A stretch of DNA of 64,000 bases from Microcella sp. (lineage in GTDB: Bacteria; Actinomycetota; Actinomycetes; Actinomycetales; Microbacteriaceae), in contig NZ_JAHHDS010000002.1 in assembly GCF_019739195.1 (NCBI RefSeq), positions 145,535-209,534 of the forward strand, given 5' to 3'. This document shows positions 40,625-49,598 of this stretch, one piece after another (position 1 is the stretch's first letter; every line of letters begins with the position of its first letter). The notes under the pieces are model-generated. The model worked only from the letters and a program-made list of their open reading frames with translations. It ran no database searches and was not told where the DNA came from. The position numbers were made by a program, and so were the translations under genes.

Positions 40625-42655
40625 ATGTCGAACCCGTTCCTCGTGCCCAGCACCCTGCCCTACCAACTGCCGCCGTTCGCCGAGATCACCGATGACCACT
40701 ACGCGCCCGCCATCGAGCAGGGCATGGCCGAGCAACTCGCCGAGATTCAGAACATCACCCGTCGCCGCGACATGCCGAGCTTCGAGAACACCATGGTGCC
40801 GCTCGAGTCGAGCGGGCAGCTGCTCATGCGTGTGCTGCGGGTCTTCTACAACAAGGCGTCAGCAGACTCGAACGACGCGACGAACGCCCTCGAAGAAGAG
40901 CTCGCGCCGAAGCTCGCCGCCCACGAAGACGCCATCAAGCTCGACTCGGCGCTCTACTGGCGCATCGCGCAGCTGCACGGGCGGCTCGACGAGCTGGCGC
41001 TGACTCCCGAGCAGCGTTACCTCGTCGAACGGCACTACACCGAGATGACCCTCGCGGGCGCGGGCCTCGACGACGAGCAGAAGACGCGTTTGAGCGAGCT
41101 CAACGCTCGCCTCTCGACACTCACGACCAAGTTCGAGAAGAACCTGCTCGCCGACACCAACGAGCTCGCTGTCGTGATCGACGACGCGGCCGACCTCGAC
41201 GGCCTTTCCCCCGGCGAGATCAGCGCCGCCGCCCAGGCCGCCGCCGACCGCGGCCTCGAGGGCAAGTGTCTGATCACGCTCGTGCTGCCGACCGGCCACC
41301 CCTGGCTCGAGAGCCTCACGAACCGCGAGGTGCGCGACCGCATCATGGCGGCGTCGCGCGCCCGCGGCAGCCGCGGCGGTGAGCACGACAACCGCGAGGT
41401 GCTGCTCGAGATCGTGCAGCTACGGGCAGAGCGCGCCGCCCTGCTCGGCTTCGACAACCACGCCGCGTTCGTCACGGCCGATCAGACGGCGAAGACCCCC
41501 GCGCGCGTCGCCGAGATGCTCGATCGCCTCGCCCCGGCGGCAGCACGCAACGCCGCTGCCGAGCAGCAGAAGCTCGCGGCTCTCGCCGGCCACTCGATCG
41601 AAGCGCAAGACTGGGCGTTCTACAACGAGAAGGTGCGCAAGGCCGACTACGACGTCGACACGAGCGAGCTACGCCCCTATTTCGAGGCCGAGCGCGTGCT
41701 GCAGCAGGGCGTCTTCGCCGCCGCGACGAAGGTCTACGGCATCACCTTCACCGAGCGCACCGACCTCGTCGGGTACCACCCGGAGGTGCGGGTGTTCGAG
41801 GTGCGCAACGAGGATGGATCCGACCTCGGGCTCTACCTGCTCGACCTGTACACCCGCGACAGCAAGCGTGGCGGCGCGTGGATGAACGAGCTCATCGGGC
41901 AGAACACGCTGCTCGAGCATCCGACGATCGTCGTCAATAATCTCAACGTGCCCAAGCCCGCCGCGGGCGAGCCGACCCTGCTGACCTTCGACGAGGTCAA
42001 CACGTTCTTCCACGAGTTCGGGCACGCGCTGCACGGGCTCTTCGCCCACGTCACCTACCCGCGGTTCACGGGCACGAACGTGTACCGCGACTTCGTCGAG
42101 TTCCCCAGCCAGGTCAACGAGATGTGGATGCTCTGGCCCGAGATCGTCAACGACTACGCGGTGCACCACGTCACGGGCGAGCCGATCCCGGCCGAGACCC
42201 TCGACCGCGTGCGCGCCGCGCAGCTGTGGGGCGAGGGATTCGCGACGAGCGAGTACCTCGCTGCGGCGCTGCTCGACCAGGCCTGGCATACGCTCAGCGC
42301 CGCCGAGGCCGCTGCCGTCACGGATGTCGCCGCGTTCGAAGCCGCTGCCCTGACACGCGTGGGTCTCGACAACCCCGCGGTGCCGACGCGCTACAGCTCG
42401 ACGTACTTCGCCCACACCTTCTCCGGCGGCTACGACGCCGGCTACTACAGCTACATCTGGAGCGAGGTGCTCGACGCCGACACCGTGCAGTGGTTCGAGG
42501 AGAACGGGGGGCTCACGCGGGCCAACGGCGACCGGTTCCGGCACTATGTGCTCGGGCTCGGAGGCGCGGGCGACCCGCTCGACGCCTACCGAGAGTTCCG
42601 CGGGCGCGACGCCGTCATCGAGCCGCTGCTCGCGCGCCGCGGGCTCGTCGCGTAG
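40625..42655 (+). CDS. M3 family zinc metallopeptidase (oligopeptidase/Dcp type)
   Basis: A 676-residue cytoplasmic peptidase that cuts short peptides, as oligopeptidase A or dipeptidyl carboxypeptidase do. The zinc motif is FHEFGHALHG (His463, Glu464, His467), followed by the third ligand region RDFVEFPSQVNEMW with the conserved EFPSQ. The C-terminal YSSTYFAHTFSGGYDAGYYSY (in parts) is the substrate-binding tyrosine-rich loop. There is no signal peptide. I chose ATG 40625 as the start because the upstream frame translates the repeat array. It diverges from the ArsR gene. Confidence 0.93.
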   Translation: MSNPFLVPSTLPYQLPPFAEITDDHYAPAIEQGMAEQLAEIQNITRRRDMPSFENTMVPLESSGQLLMRVLRVFYNKASADSNDATNALEEELAPKLAAHEDAIKLDSALYWRIAQLHGRLDELALTPEQRYLVERHYTEMTLAGAGLDDEQKTRLSELNARLSTLTTKFEKNLLADTNELAVVIDDAADLDGLSPGEISAAAQAAADRGLEGKCLITLVLPTGHPWLESLTNREVRDRIMAASRARGSRGGEHDNREVLLEIVQLRAERAALLGFDNHAAFVTADQTAKTPARVAEMLDRLAPAAARNAAAEQQKLAALAGHSIEAQDWAFYNEKVRKADYDVDTSELRPYFEAERVLQQGVFAAATKVYGITFTERTDLVGYHPEVRVFEVRNEDGSDLGLYLLDLYTRDSKRGGAWMNELIGQNTLLEHPTIVVNNLNVPKPAAGEPTLLTFDEVNTFFHEFGHALHGLFAHVTYPRFTGTNVYRDFVEFPSQVNEMWMLWPEIVNDYAVHHVTGEPIPAETLDRVRAAQLWGEGFATSEYLAAALLDQAWHTLSAAEAAAVTDVAAFEAAALTRVGLDNPAVPTRYSSTYFAHTFSGGYDAGYYSYIWSEVLDADTVQWFEENGGLTRANGDRFRHYVLGLGGAGDPLDAYREFRGRDAVIEPLLARRGLVA

Positions 42656-42661
42656 TCGACA

Positions 42662-43246
42662 TCACGCCGCCAGGGCCCGTTCGTACTCGAGCACGACAAT
42701 GCCCGCGGGCATGTCGCGGCGACTCATCAGGCTCCAGTTCGAGCTCGGCAGGGGCGCACTGAACAGTGGTCGGCCCTGACCAGCGATGAAGGGATTCACC
42801 TTCACGATCAGACGATCGATCTCGTCGTGCAGGCTGGCGGCGAGTCGTCCGCCGCCGCACAACCAGATGTCTCCCGATGCCGTCGACTTGAGTCTTCGGA
42901 TGAACTCGACGGGGTCACTGTCGACGAGCGTCACCTCAGGTTCGATGTCGCGGCTCAGCGTCGTCGACACCACGTACTGGTCGAGATGCGCGTAGGGCGA
43001 GCGCAGCCCGGCCCGCCGCGCGGGCTCGAAAGTCTCTCGACCCATGACGACGGTGCTCCATGCCGACGATGACGCGGCTTCAGCAATGCCGAGCTGCTGA
43101 TGGAACGGTGTCGGAAACGACTGCGGATAGAGCTCGGCGAGCGCGCTCAGCGCGCTCGGATCGCTCGTGAAGCGGTCGGTCGACCCGTCGGCTTCAGCGA
43201 TCATGCCGTCGATGCTCGTCGCGATGTAGTAGATCAAGTGGCGCAT
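42662..43246 (-). CDS. Dihydrofolate-reductase-fold (RibD C-terminal-like) protein
   Basis: A 194-residue protein of the DHFR/RibD C-terminal fold, found in many actinobacteria as a putative NADPH-dependent reductase. It starts RHLIYYIATSIDGMIAEADG, with the expected TVVMGRETFEPARRAG, the conserved GDIWLCGGGRLAASL glycine loop and a late QGRPLFSAPLP. It is not the folate-pathway DHFR (folA), whose sequence differs. The ATG at 43246 has AAAGGAACC upstream; an earlier ATG overlaps that sequence. It diverges from the TetR gene and may be its target. Confidence 0.88.
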   Translation of the reverse strand: MRHLIYYIATSIDGMIAEADGSTDRFTSDPSALSALAELYPQSFPTPFHQQLGIAEAASSSAWSTVVMGRETFEPARRAGLRSPYAHLDQYVVSTTLSRDIEPEVTLVDSDPVEFIRRLKSTASGDIWLCGGGRLAASLHDEIDRLIVKVNPFIAGQGRPLFSAPLPSSNWSLMSRRDMPAGIVVLEYERALAA

Positions 43247-43305
43247 CGTGGTTCCTTTCACAACAGGTGTCGTGGTTGAAACTACTACGTCGATAGTGGT
43301 CTGTC

Positions 43306-43311
43306 TAGACT
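43306..43311 (+). promoter_or_regulatory. -10-like hexamer and small dyad for the TetR gene
   Basis: TAGACT ends 6 nt before the ATG at 43318. It lies within the palindrome GTCTAGAC (43303-43310), which could be part of a TetR operator. Confidence 0.5.
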
Positions 43312-43317
43312 GTGCTC

Positions 43318-43908
43318 ATGGTCGCTAACCCCTACCGACGCGCGCAGCTCAGCGATGCCGCGCTGCTGCTGCTCGCCCGCTCTGGCCTGCGTGGCGTCAC
43401 CCACCGCGCCGTCGACACTGAAGCCGGGGTGCCCGCCGGCACCACATCGAATTACTTTGCCGACCGAGCCGCGTTGCTCAGTGCGCTCGCCGAGCGGGTG
43501 TACGAACGCCTTCAACCCGACCCCGACGTGCTGCACCGACTCGAGTCGCTGCCGCGCAACCGAGACACCTTCGCCGACTACATGCGCGATATCGTTCGCC
43601 GCGCAACAGACGAGCCGACCTTGATCTTGGCGCTCTGGGAGCTCCGCATCGAATCAACTCGCAATGCCGAGGTTGCCGAACTGGTGACCGCCACCGTGCA
43701 ACGAGCATTTCAGTTCGATGTGGACTACCACCGGGCCTCGGGCCTGCCAGGCGGCGAGGTCGAGGTCTCACTGCTCCACTGGGCCATCGACGGACTGCTC
43801 ATGGACCTGCTCGGCCCACCCATGGGGTCATCGATGACGCCTGATCGAGCAGTCGAGCTGCTAGTCGATCGCCTGGTGCCAGACGATAGTGCTCGGGTGG
43901 CACCGTAG
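43318..43908 (+). CDS. TetR family transcriptional regulator
   Basis: A 196-residue regulator. The N-terminal three-helix DNA-binding domain reads RRAQLSDAALLLLARSGLRG, then VTHRAVDTEAGVPAGTTSNYF with the tyrosine-phenylalanine mark before the next helix. The C-terminal ligand domain is of the TetR_C_6/BetI-like kind (LILALWELRIESTRN). It is transcribed away from the DHFR-like gene with 71 bases between the starts, so it is likely to repress that gene and itself. The inducer is not known. Confidence 0.9.
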   Translation: MVANPYRRAQLSDAALLLLARSGLRGVTHRAVDTEAGVPAGTTSNYFADRAALLSALAERVYERLQPDPDVLHRLESLPRNRDTFADYMRDIVRRATDEPTLILALWELRIESTRNAEVAELVTATVQRAFQFDVDYHRASGLPGGEVEVSLLHWAIDGLLMDLLGPPMGSSMTPDRAVELLVDRLVPDDSARVAP

Positions 43909-43918
43909 AAGCGACGCG

Positions 43919-45241
43919 TCAGAACCAGGTGCTGAGCCACGGCGCGCGCGAGACGCGCAGCATCGCGTCGAGGCGAGCCGCCGAGCCGGGCGAGCCCTCA
44001 ACCAGGCGGCCGGCAACACGCAGCGCGTCGACCGGGGTGCCGCCGAGCATGAGCGCACCGAGCGCCTCGGCGCCGAGGTCGATGACCGCCGCGCCGCCGG
44101 AGCCGCCGTCGTGCGCCGTGACCGTCGCAACGCCGTCGGAATCGGTGGCGAGCATCCACGCGCCCTCGGCGAAGCCGAGCGGATCGGTGACGCGCAGCAG
44201 CACCGCATCGGCCGCGGCATAGCGTCGAGCAGTCAGTGCCGCGGGCACATCGAGCACGCGCAGCCACAGGTGCTCGCGTCTCGCGATCGTCTGCACGGCG
44301 CGCGGGTTGGAGACGAGCCAGGGCAGCGGCTCGTCAACGGGCCGGAGATGGGCGAGCACTGTTGCCACCAGATCTTGATCGAGCACGTAGTGCCAGAGGG
44401 CCACGTAGGCGTCGTCGGTCGCTGCGCACAGGTACTCGACGGTGAGCGTGTGAGCGGCGAAGTCGGCCTCGTCCTCAGCGACCGAGTAGAGCACGAAGCC
44501 CTGCGGCTCGCCGTGCTCGTCGTCGTAGCGCGCGGCTCGCAGCTTCGGGGCATGAGAAGCCGTACGGGCCGACACTGCGAACATGCGGTCCCACAGCAGT
44601 TCTTTGCCCGGAACTTCGCCGGCGATGCGCTCGTGCGCCCGAGTTGCCAGCACGGGCGCGAGCCCCCGTAGCTCGGGTGCGCTGACGCGGTGAACGCGGC
44701 CGCTCGGCATCACAGCCGTCATCTGCAGCCCGCGCGTATCGATGCGGTAGTCGGCCGTGTAGGCGGCGGGGCCGAAACCCCATCGGCCGTAGATCGTCGC
44801 CTCAGACACCGTGAGCATCGCGAGCGGAAGGCCCGCCGCGTGCGCCGCGCGAAGCTCGCCCTCCAGCAGAGCGCGCGCGATGCCGCGACGGCGGTGGGTG
44901 GCCGCGACAGACACCGCACTGATGGCCCAGCCGTCGAGCGCGCGGCCGTCACCCAGGCTGACGGTCGACCGCCACGAACCGACCGTCGCGATCGGATGAT
45001 CAGGCTCTGCCGTCGCCGTATCCCACACCCCGATCGAACGCGTGCCAGCGAGCGCGGTGCGGTACTCGGCGAGCTGCTCCACCGTCAAGGCGTCGAAGTG
45101 GAACCCGCGGTGATCGGCCTGCAGCCATCGGTCGTGCTCATCGGCATCGTCGGTATCGACGACGGCGTACCGCAGCTCCTCGGCTTCGAGCGCTACGCGC
45201 GAGGTCTCGTCGAGCGGAAGGTCATTGTGCGCGTGGGGCAT
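43919..45241 (-). CDS. Eis-like GNAT N-acetyltransferase
   Basis: A 440-residue protein of the Eis family, with two GNAT-type domains and a C-terminal sterol-carrier-like domain. The acetyl-CoA motif is AISAVSVAATHRRRGIARAL; the family mark LAMLTVSEATIYGRWGFGPA follows. The last residues WLSTWF provide the free C-terminal carboxylate that acts as catalytic base in Eis of Mycobacterium tuberculosis. Eis proteins acetylate several amines of aminoglycosides, but many relatives have other substrates. The ATG at 45241 is 6 nt past TAGCCT, consistent with leaderless expression. Confidence 0.9.
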   Translation of the reverse strand: MPHAHNDLPLDETSRVALEAEELRYAVVDTDDADEHDRWLQADHRGFHFDALTVEQLAEYRTALAGTRSIGVWDTATAEPDHPIATVGSWRSTVSLGDGRALDGWAISAVSVAATHRRRGIARALLEGELRAAHAAGLPLAMLTVSEATIYGRWGFGPAAYTADYRIDTRGLQMTAVMPSGRVHRVSAPELRGLAPVLATRAHERIAGEVPGKELLWDRMFAVSARTASHAPKLRAARYDDEHGEPQGFVLYSVAEDEADFAAHTLTVEYLCAATDDAYVALWHYVLDQDLVATVLAHLRPVDEPLPWLVSNPRAVQTIARREHLWLRVLDVPAALTARRYAAADAVLLRVTDPLGFAEGAWMLATDSDGVATVTAHDGGSGGAAVIDLGAEALGALMLGGTPVDALRVAGRLVEGSPGSAARLDAMLRVSRAPWLSTWF

Positions 45242-45247
45242 GAGGCC

Positions 45248-45253
45248 AGGCTA
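45248..45253 (-). promoter_or_regulatory. -10-like hexamer for the Eis-like gene
   Basis: TAGCCT on the minus strand ends 6 nt before the ATG at 45241. Confidence 0.5.
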
Positions 45254-45263
45254 GCGACCACGG

Positions 45264-46085
45264 CTACTGCAGGCCGCGGCGCAGGGCGGCGACGGCGGCC
45301 TCGGTCGCATCCACCCCATCGGCCGCGGCGCGCTGCTCGAGGGCTTCGGCGAGGTCGGTGGGCAGCGCGAGTGAGAGGTGCCCGGCGGGCGCGGGGGCAC
45401 CGGCAGCAGCATCCGCACCCATCGCATCGGCCACCGCGACGGCCGGCGCATCTTTCACGAAAATGGCCAGCACGGGCACGACGACCGTGCCGAGCACGTC
45501 GAGAATGCCGACGACGCCGAACAGTCGCCAGTACCACTCCTCGTTCTCGTACCCGGGAATCTCGCCCTCGCTCACGATGGGCAGAATGATCATGATCGCC
45601 ACCGCCGCGATCATCACGAGCGTGATCATGAGCCCGATGCGGATGACCGCACGCCGTCGCCCGGCGAGCAGCAGCAGCAGGTTCGCGTGCGCGAAGCTCA
45701 CCGCGATGATGCCCGCGGTCGCGAACACCTTGAGCCACTCGTCGAAGCCCGGCGAATCCCAGTCGCGCCAGATCAGAACCAGGCCGGCCACGAGCGTCAC
45801 CGTGCTGGCCGCGAGACCGACGAATCCGACGATACGCATGGCCCGGTCGGCGATGGCGAGGTGGCAGAGCGCCGTGATGCTCGTGGCGCCGAGCAGCAGG
45901 GTCGTGAGCACGATGCGGCCCTGCGTCTCGCCGAAGTCGCCGCTCAGCAGGGCGATGATGCCGACGACGGCGGCAAGTGAGAACGACACGATGATGCCGT
46001 AGATCGCTCCCTTGCGCGCGGCACCGATGGCGGCATCTCGGCGGTGGTCGGCGGCAGCGGTGCGGGTGGGCTGGGTGGTGGTCAT
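45264..46085 (-). CDS. Multi-pass membrane protein with ribbon-helix-helix-like tail
   Basis: A 273-residue protein with about seven membrane helices in residues 25-215 and no transporter motif I know. After an Ala/Asp-rich linker (VADAMGADAAAGAPAPAG) the last 40 residues read HLSLALPTDLAEALEQRAAA and DGVDATEAAVAALRRGLQ, a strand-helix-helix pattern like Arc/CopG DNA-binding domains. If real, this would be a membrane-bound regulator. The ATG at 46085 overlaps the stop of the BenE gene (ATGA), and GGAG lies upstream, so the two are coupled. The long open frame further upstream overlaps BenE and is not coding. Confidence 0.75.
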   Translation of the reverse strand: MTTTQPTRTAAADHRRDAAIGAARKGAIYGIIVSFSLAAVVGIIALLSGDFGETQGRIVLTTLLLGATSITALCHLAIADRAMRIVGFVGLAASTVTLVAGLVLIWRDWDSPGFDEWLKVFATAGIIAVSFAHANLLLLLAGRRRAVIRIGLMITLVMIAAVAIMIILPIVSEGEIPGYENEEWYWRLFGVVGILDVLGTVVVPVLAIFVKDAPAVAVADAMGADAAAGAPAPAGHLSLALPTDLAEALEQRAAADGVDATEAAVAALRRGLQ

Positions 46086-47272
46086 TCCGGCTCCTTTGCT
46101 GGGGCGCCCTCGACCATACTCCTCGGCTGCCGCGGGCGGGTGACGAGCATGACGAGTGCGCCGACGAGTAGCCCCCAGAACGCGCTGCCGATACCGAGCA
46201 CGACAACACCCGACGCGACGACGATGAGGGTCACCGCCGCGGTCAGCCGAGTCTCGGGCACCTCGAACGCGCTGACGAGACCTGTCGTGAAGGCCCCGAG
46301 CAGCGCCAGCCCGGCGACGGCGATGATGAGGATCGGCGGGGCCGCCGAGACAAGGGCCGTCGCGACTCCCGCCCCCAGACCGAGCAGCACGTAGGTGACG
46401 CCGCCCGCGATCGGGGCGATCCAGCGGCGCGCAGGGTCGGGGTGCGAGTCGGGCCCGGCCATCAGCGCGGCCGTGAGCGCCGCGAGGTTGAGCGCATAGC
46501 CGCCGAAGGGCGCCGTGAGCGCGGTGGCGGCACCGGTCGCGGCGAGCACGGTGCGCGCCGGCACACCACGGAAGCCCAGGGTCGTCAGCACAGCGAAGCC
46601 TGGGACGTTCTGCCCGGCCATCGTGACGATGTAGAGCGGCACGCCGAGCGACACGATGACGAGCGGGTCGAACGTCGGCAGAGTGACGGTGAAGCCCGGT
46701 GCCAAGGTAGCGCCGGTCATCCACTCGCTACCGGCACTGATGACGACGCCGATGATCGCCACGAGCATGGCGGCCGGCACCGCCCAGCGCGGTAACCACC
46801 TGATGAGCAGCAGCCACACGATGATCACCGGAGCCGCCAGCAGGGGCTCTTGCAGCACTGCGGTGACGGGCGCGATGCAGATCGGGAACAAGATACCCGC
46901 GAGCATCGCCCCGGCGAGCGGCATCGGGATGCGCGTCATCGCGCGGCCGAGTGGTGCCCACAGCCCGCTCACGAGAATGAGCAACCCGCACACGATGAAG
47001 GCGCCGATGGCCGCACTGTACGAACCGGTCGTGCCCTCGGCCGCGACGAGCAGCGCAGCGCCGGGTGTTGACCATGCGAAGCTCAGCGGCAGGCGAAACC
47101 GCCACGACAGCAGCGCGGCGAGCAGCGCCTGACCGATGCACAGCGCGAGCAGTCCGCTCGCGGCCTCCTCGGGGCTCGCCCCGACGGCGAGCAGCCCGGC
47201 AATGACGAGGGCGAACGAGCTCGCGAAGCCCGTGAGCGCGCCGATGACCCCGGCGATGATCGGCTGCAGCAC
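46082..47272 (-). CDS. BenE family benzoate/H+ symporter
   Basis: A 396-residue secondary carrier of the benzoate:H+ symporter (BenE) family. The start VIGALTGFASSFALVIAGL is the usual first helix; AWSTPGAALLVA, then LAGAMLAGILFPICIAP, and GQNVPGFAVL with TAPFGGYALNLAALTAA are the conserved half-helix motifs of this family. About 12 helices. No benzoate catabolic genes lie nearby, so its substrate may be another aromatic acid or a related anion. It is the first gene of a two-gene leftward unit. Confidence 0.9.
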   Translation of the reverse strand: MLQPIIAGVIGALTGFASSFALVIAGLLAVGASPEEAASGLLALCIGQALLAALLSWRFRLPLSFAWSTPGAALLVAAEGTTGSYSAAIGAFIVCGLLILVSGLWAPLGRAMTRIPMPLAGAMLAGILFPICIAPVTAVLQEPLLAAPVIIVWLLLIRWLPRWAVPAAMLVAIIGVVISAGSEWMTGATLAPGFTVTLPTFDPLVIVSLGVPLYIVTMAGQNVPGFAVLTTLGFRGVPARTVLAATGAATALTAPFGGYALNLAALTAALMAGPDSHPDPARRWIAPIAGGVTYVLLGLGAGVATALVSAAPPILIIAVAGLALLGAFTTGLVSAFEVPETRLTAAVTLIVVASGVVVLGIGSAFWGLLVGALVMLVTRPRQPRSMVEGAPAKEPE

Positions 47273-47295
47273 CCGCTCAGCCTACGGCGCTGGAT

Positions 47296-47371
47296 GTTCG
47301 TAACTCATGCTGACGTGAAGGATGTGACGGGTTGGCCCGTCAGATGTGGTCGATCAGCCTGAGTTACGAAC
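47296..47371. repeat. 76-bp inverted repeat with internal hairpin
   Basis: Arms GTTCGTAACTCATGCTGA (47296-47313) and TCAGCCTGAGTTACGAAC (47354-47371) are complementary at 17 of 18 positions. The middle carries a perfect 6-bp hairpin GACGGG-TTGG-CCCGTC (47326-47341). The right arm includes the stop codon of the GH31 gene, so the structure forms at the end of that mRNA. Terminator or miniature element. Confidence 0.85.
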
Positions 47372-49598
47372 GGAACACGTCGCGCAGCGCCGGCCAGTCG
47401 GCGGCGCGCACGTAGACCGGGGCCTCGTCGAGAGGCACCTCGGTCGTGTGGGTGGCGCCGCCCGTCACCTGTTCGCCACTGAACGCGTGCACCCACTCCC
47501 CCGCAGGCAGAGTCGCGGTGTGCGAAATCGCCCCCTCGGTGGCGACCGGCGAGACGAGGATGCTCCTGCCGAGCATCCACTGCAGGGGCGAGCCCCACAG
47601 CCGATCGTCGTCGGGCCAGTCGAAGAACAGCGGCCGCATGAGCGAGGTTCCCTGCTCGATCGCCCACGCGCTCTCGGCCGAGAGGTAGGGCACGAGCCGC
47701 TCACGTAGCTGCACGATGCGCTGCACGCCCGGCAGCACGCGGTCGTCGCCCGTGCGTTCGGCGATGTTCCACGGCGTGCGGTCGCGGCTGGGCGAGCGGT
47801 GGTGGTTGAACTCGGAGTGGTACTGCATGATCGGCACGAACGCCGCTGCGGCCATCGAGCGCAGGTAGAGCTCAGCCGTGGGGATCTCTCCGCTGAAGCC
47901 GGCGATATCCCACCCCCAGTAGAGCACCCCGCTCGCCGTGGCGTTGAGCCCCGCGAAGAGTGACCAGCGGAAGGCCTCCCAGGTCGAGTTCTCGTCGCCC
48001 GCCCAGAAGGCGCCGTGCGCCTGCGAGCCGGTGAACCCGGCGCGCGAGAAGGTCACCGGCGCTTTGCCTGCGCGGCGCAGCAGGTCGCCGTAGGCCTTCG
48101 CATACGCGACGGGGAAGGTGTTGTTCGCCTCGTCGCCGCGGCGACCATCGAGATACTGCAGCTCGCGACCCCAGGCGTGCTCGCCGCCGTCGGTCTTGAA
48201 GCCGTCGATGCCGAGCTCGTCGACCAGGTAGCGGCGCTTCTCGGTCCACCACTCGGCCGCGCGTTCGTCGGTGAGGTCGGGCATGAGCCCGAGCGGAAAC
48301 CACCAGCCGCGGTTGCGGTAGGGCCGCAGCCGGCCATCGGGCCCGGGCTCACGGATGAGCGTGCCCTCGCGCACGGCGGCATCGGCGTCGTGCCGCGTCT
48401 GCCCGCGCGGATGCGGCCGCATCTTGATGAGCGGAATCTGCCAGAGCAGCAGCGCGATGTCGCGCGCGTGCAGCTCGTCGACCATGCCTTTCGGATCAGG
48501 CCAGGCGCCCTCGGCGGGGAAGGTGAAGTCGGAAAGGCGCATCGGGCCGCCGTCGGCGCGCGGCGCGTACTGCGCGTCGCGCCAGATGTGGAAGGTGCTC
48601 TCGTCGCTCCACGCCTCGATCACGATGCTGCCGATCGGGATGCCGTGCTCGCGGTGCAGGTCGGCCTGCCGCATCACCTCGGCCTGCGTGTTCCACTCGT
48701 TGCCGCTCGCCCACAGCCGCAGCACCCAGTCAGGCAGCTGCTCGGGGCGACCGACCTCGCCGAGGAAGGCGTCGAGCACGTCATGCGGGGTGCCGGTGTA
48801 CGCAGCGACCTCGATGACGCTCGATGCTGCCCTGGGGCTGTCGACCTCGGCCTCGATCACGAGCCGGTCGGGTGCCGATGCACCGACGTCGAACCACACA
48901 CGGCGCGAGGTGCGCACGTGGAAGCCCCAGCCGCGGCTTCCCACGACATGGGCGAACGGCATGGGCAGGTAGGTCTTGCGCTCGGCACCCTGAGACTTGT
49001 ACTGCTCGAAGACGACCGAGTCGAGAGACTGGCCGCGGTGGTCGAGGGCGTCGAACCGCTCGCCGAATCCGCTCACGCGCTCGCCGTCGCTCAGCGCGAG
49101 CGCGAAGCGTGCCCGCAGCAGCCGCTCACCGTCGTCGAGCACCTCGACGCTGCCCGGCACGAGCCCGGCAGCGGCATCCACCGCCACGGTCTCGTCGGGG
49201 GCCGATCGCCAGGCGGCGACCCGCACGTCGAACCAGCGCGTGCGCTGCGAGGCGGGCGCGTCTGCGGGTCCGCCGACGAATCGATAACGATAGGCCCGGT
49301 GCGGCGCGAGGTCTCGCAGCGTCACCGAGTAGCTGCCCGCGGCGCGGGCAAGGCGGGCCTGCGCGCTCGCGAGGTGGCCGCCGTCGACGGTCTGCCCGCG
49401 CGAGCGACGAACGGCACGATCGAGGGGATGCTCGTTCACCGCTGTGCCGTCATGCCACTGCAGCGTCACGATGTCGACCTCGGCCGACACGCGCACGCCG
49501 AGCGTCAGCGGCTCGCCGGCGACCGGGTCGACCGGGTCGCGCTGCTCGGTGTCGACCGAGTAGGGGTGGCCCGAACCGAAGGGAACGTGCCGGATCAT
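47364..49598 (-). CDS. Glycoside hydrolase family 31
   Basis: A 744-residue cytoplasmic alpha-glycosidase (alpha-glucosidase or alpha-xylosidase type). The N-terminal beta-sandwich is followed by the catalytic barrel: the nucleophile lies in GIDGFKTDGGEHAWG (Asp470) and the acid/base in FWAGDENSTWEAF (Asp535). The GLNATASGVLYWGWDIAGFSG and VPIMQYHSEFNHHRSPSRDR segments, seen in part, are typical of GH31. There is no signal peptide. The ATG at 49598 overlaps the GH15 stop by 4 bases; the frame upstream of it overlaps GH15 and is not coding. It ends the ROK-led operon. Confidence 0.93.
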   Translation of the reverse strand: MIRHVPFGSGHPYSVDTEQRDPVDPVAGEPLTLGVRVSAEVDIVTLQWHDGTAVNEHPLDRAVRRSRGQTVDGGHLASAQARLARAAGSYSVTLRDLAPHRAYRYRFVGGPADAPASQRTRWFDVRVAAWRSAPDETVAVDAAAGLVPGSVEVLDDGERLLRARFALALSDGERVSGFGERFDALDHRGQSLDSVVFEQYKSQGAERKTYLPMPFAHVVGSRGWGFHVRTSRRVWFDVGASAPDRLVIEAEVDSPRAASSVIEVAAYTGTPHDVLDAFLGEVGRPEQLPDWVLRLWASGNEWNTQAEVMRQADLHREHGIPIGSIVIEAWSDESTFHIWRDAQYAPRADGGPMRLSDFTFPAEGAWPDPKGMVDELHARDIALLLWQIPLIKMRPHPRGQTRHDADAAVREGTLIREPGPDGRLRPYRNRGWWFPLGLMPDLTDERAAEWWTEKRRYLVDELGIDGFKTDGGEHAWGRELQYLDGRRGDEANNTFPVAYAKAYGDLLRRAGKAPVTFSRAGFTGSQAHGAFWAGDENSTWEAFRWSLFAGLNATASGVLYWGWDIAGFSGEIPTAELYLRSMAAAAFVPIMQYHSEFNHHRSPSRDRTPWNIAERTGDDRVLPGVQRIVQLRERLVPYLSAESAWAIEQGTSLMRPLFFDWPDDDRLWGSPLQWMLGRSILVSPVATEGAISHTATLPAGEWVHAFSGEQVTGGATHTTEVPLDEAPVYVRAADWPALRDVFRS

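Noticed and set aside
43281..43302. Imperfect inverted repeat ACTACT/AGTGGT as a TetR operator
   Set aside because: Arms match too poorly to support it; only the small GTCTAGAC dyad is noted.
45264..46724. 486-codon reading of the membrane protein gene
   Set aside because: The first 213 codons overlap the BenE gene in another frame and show no hydrophobic or conserved pattern; the ATG at 46085 has a Shine-Dalgarno sequence and ATGA coupling.
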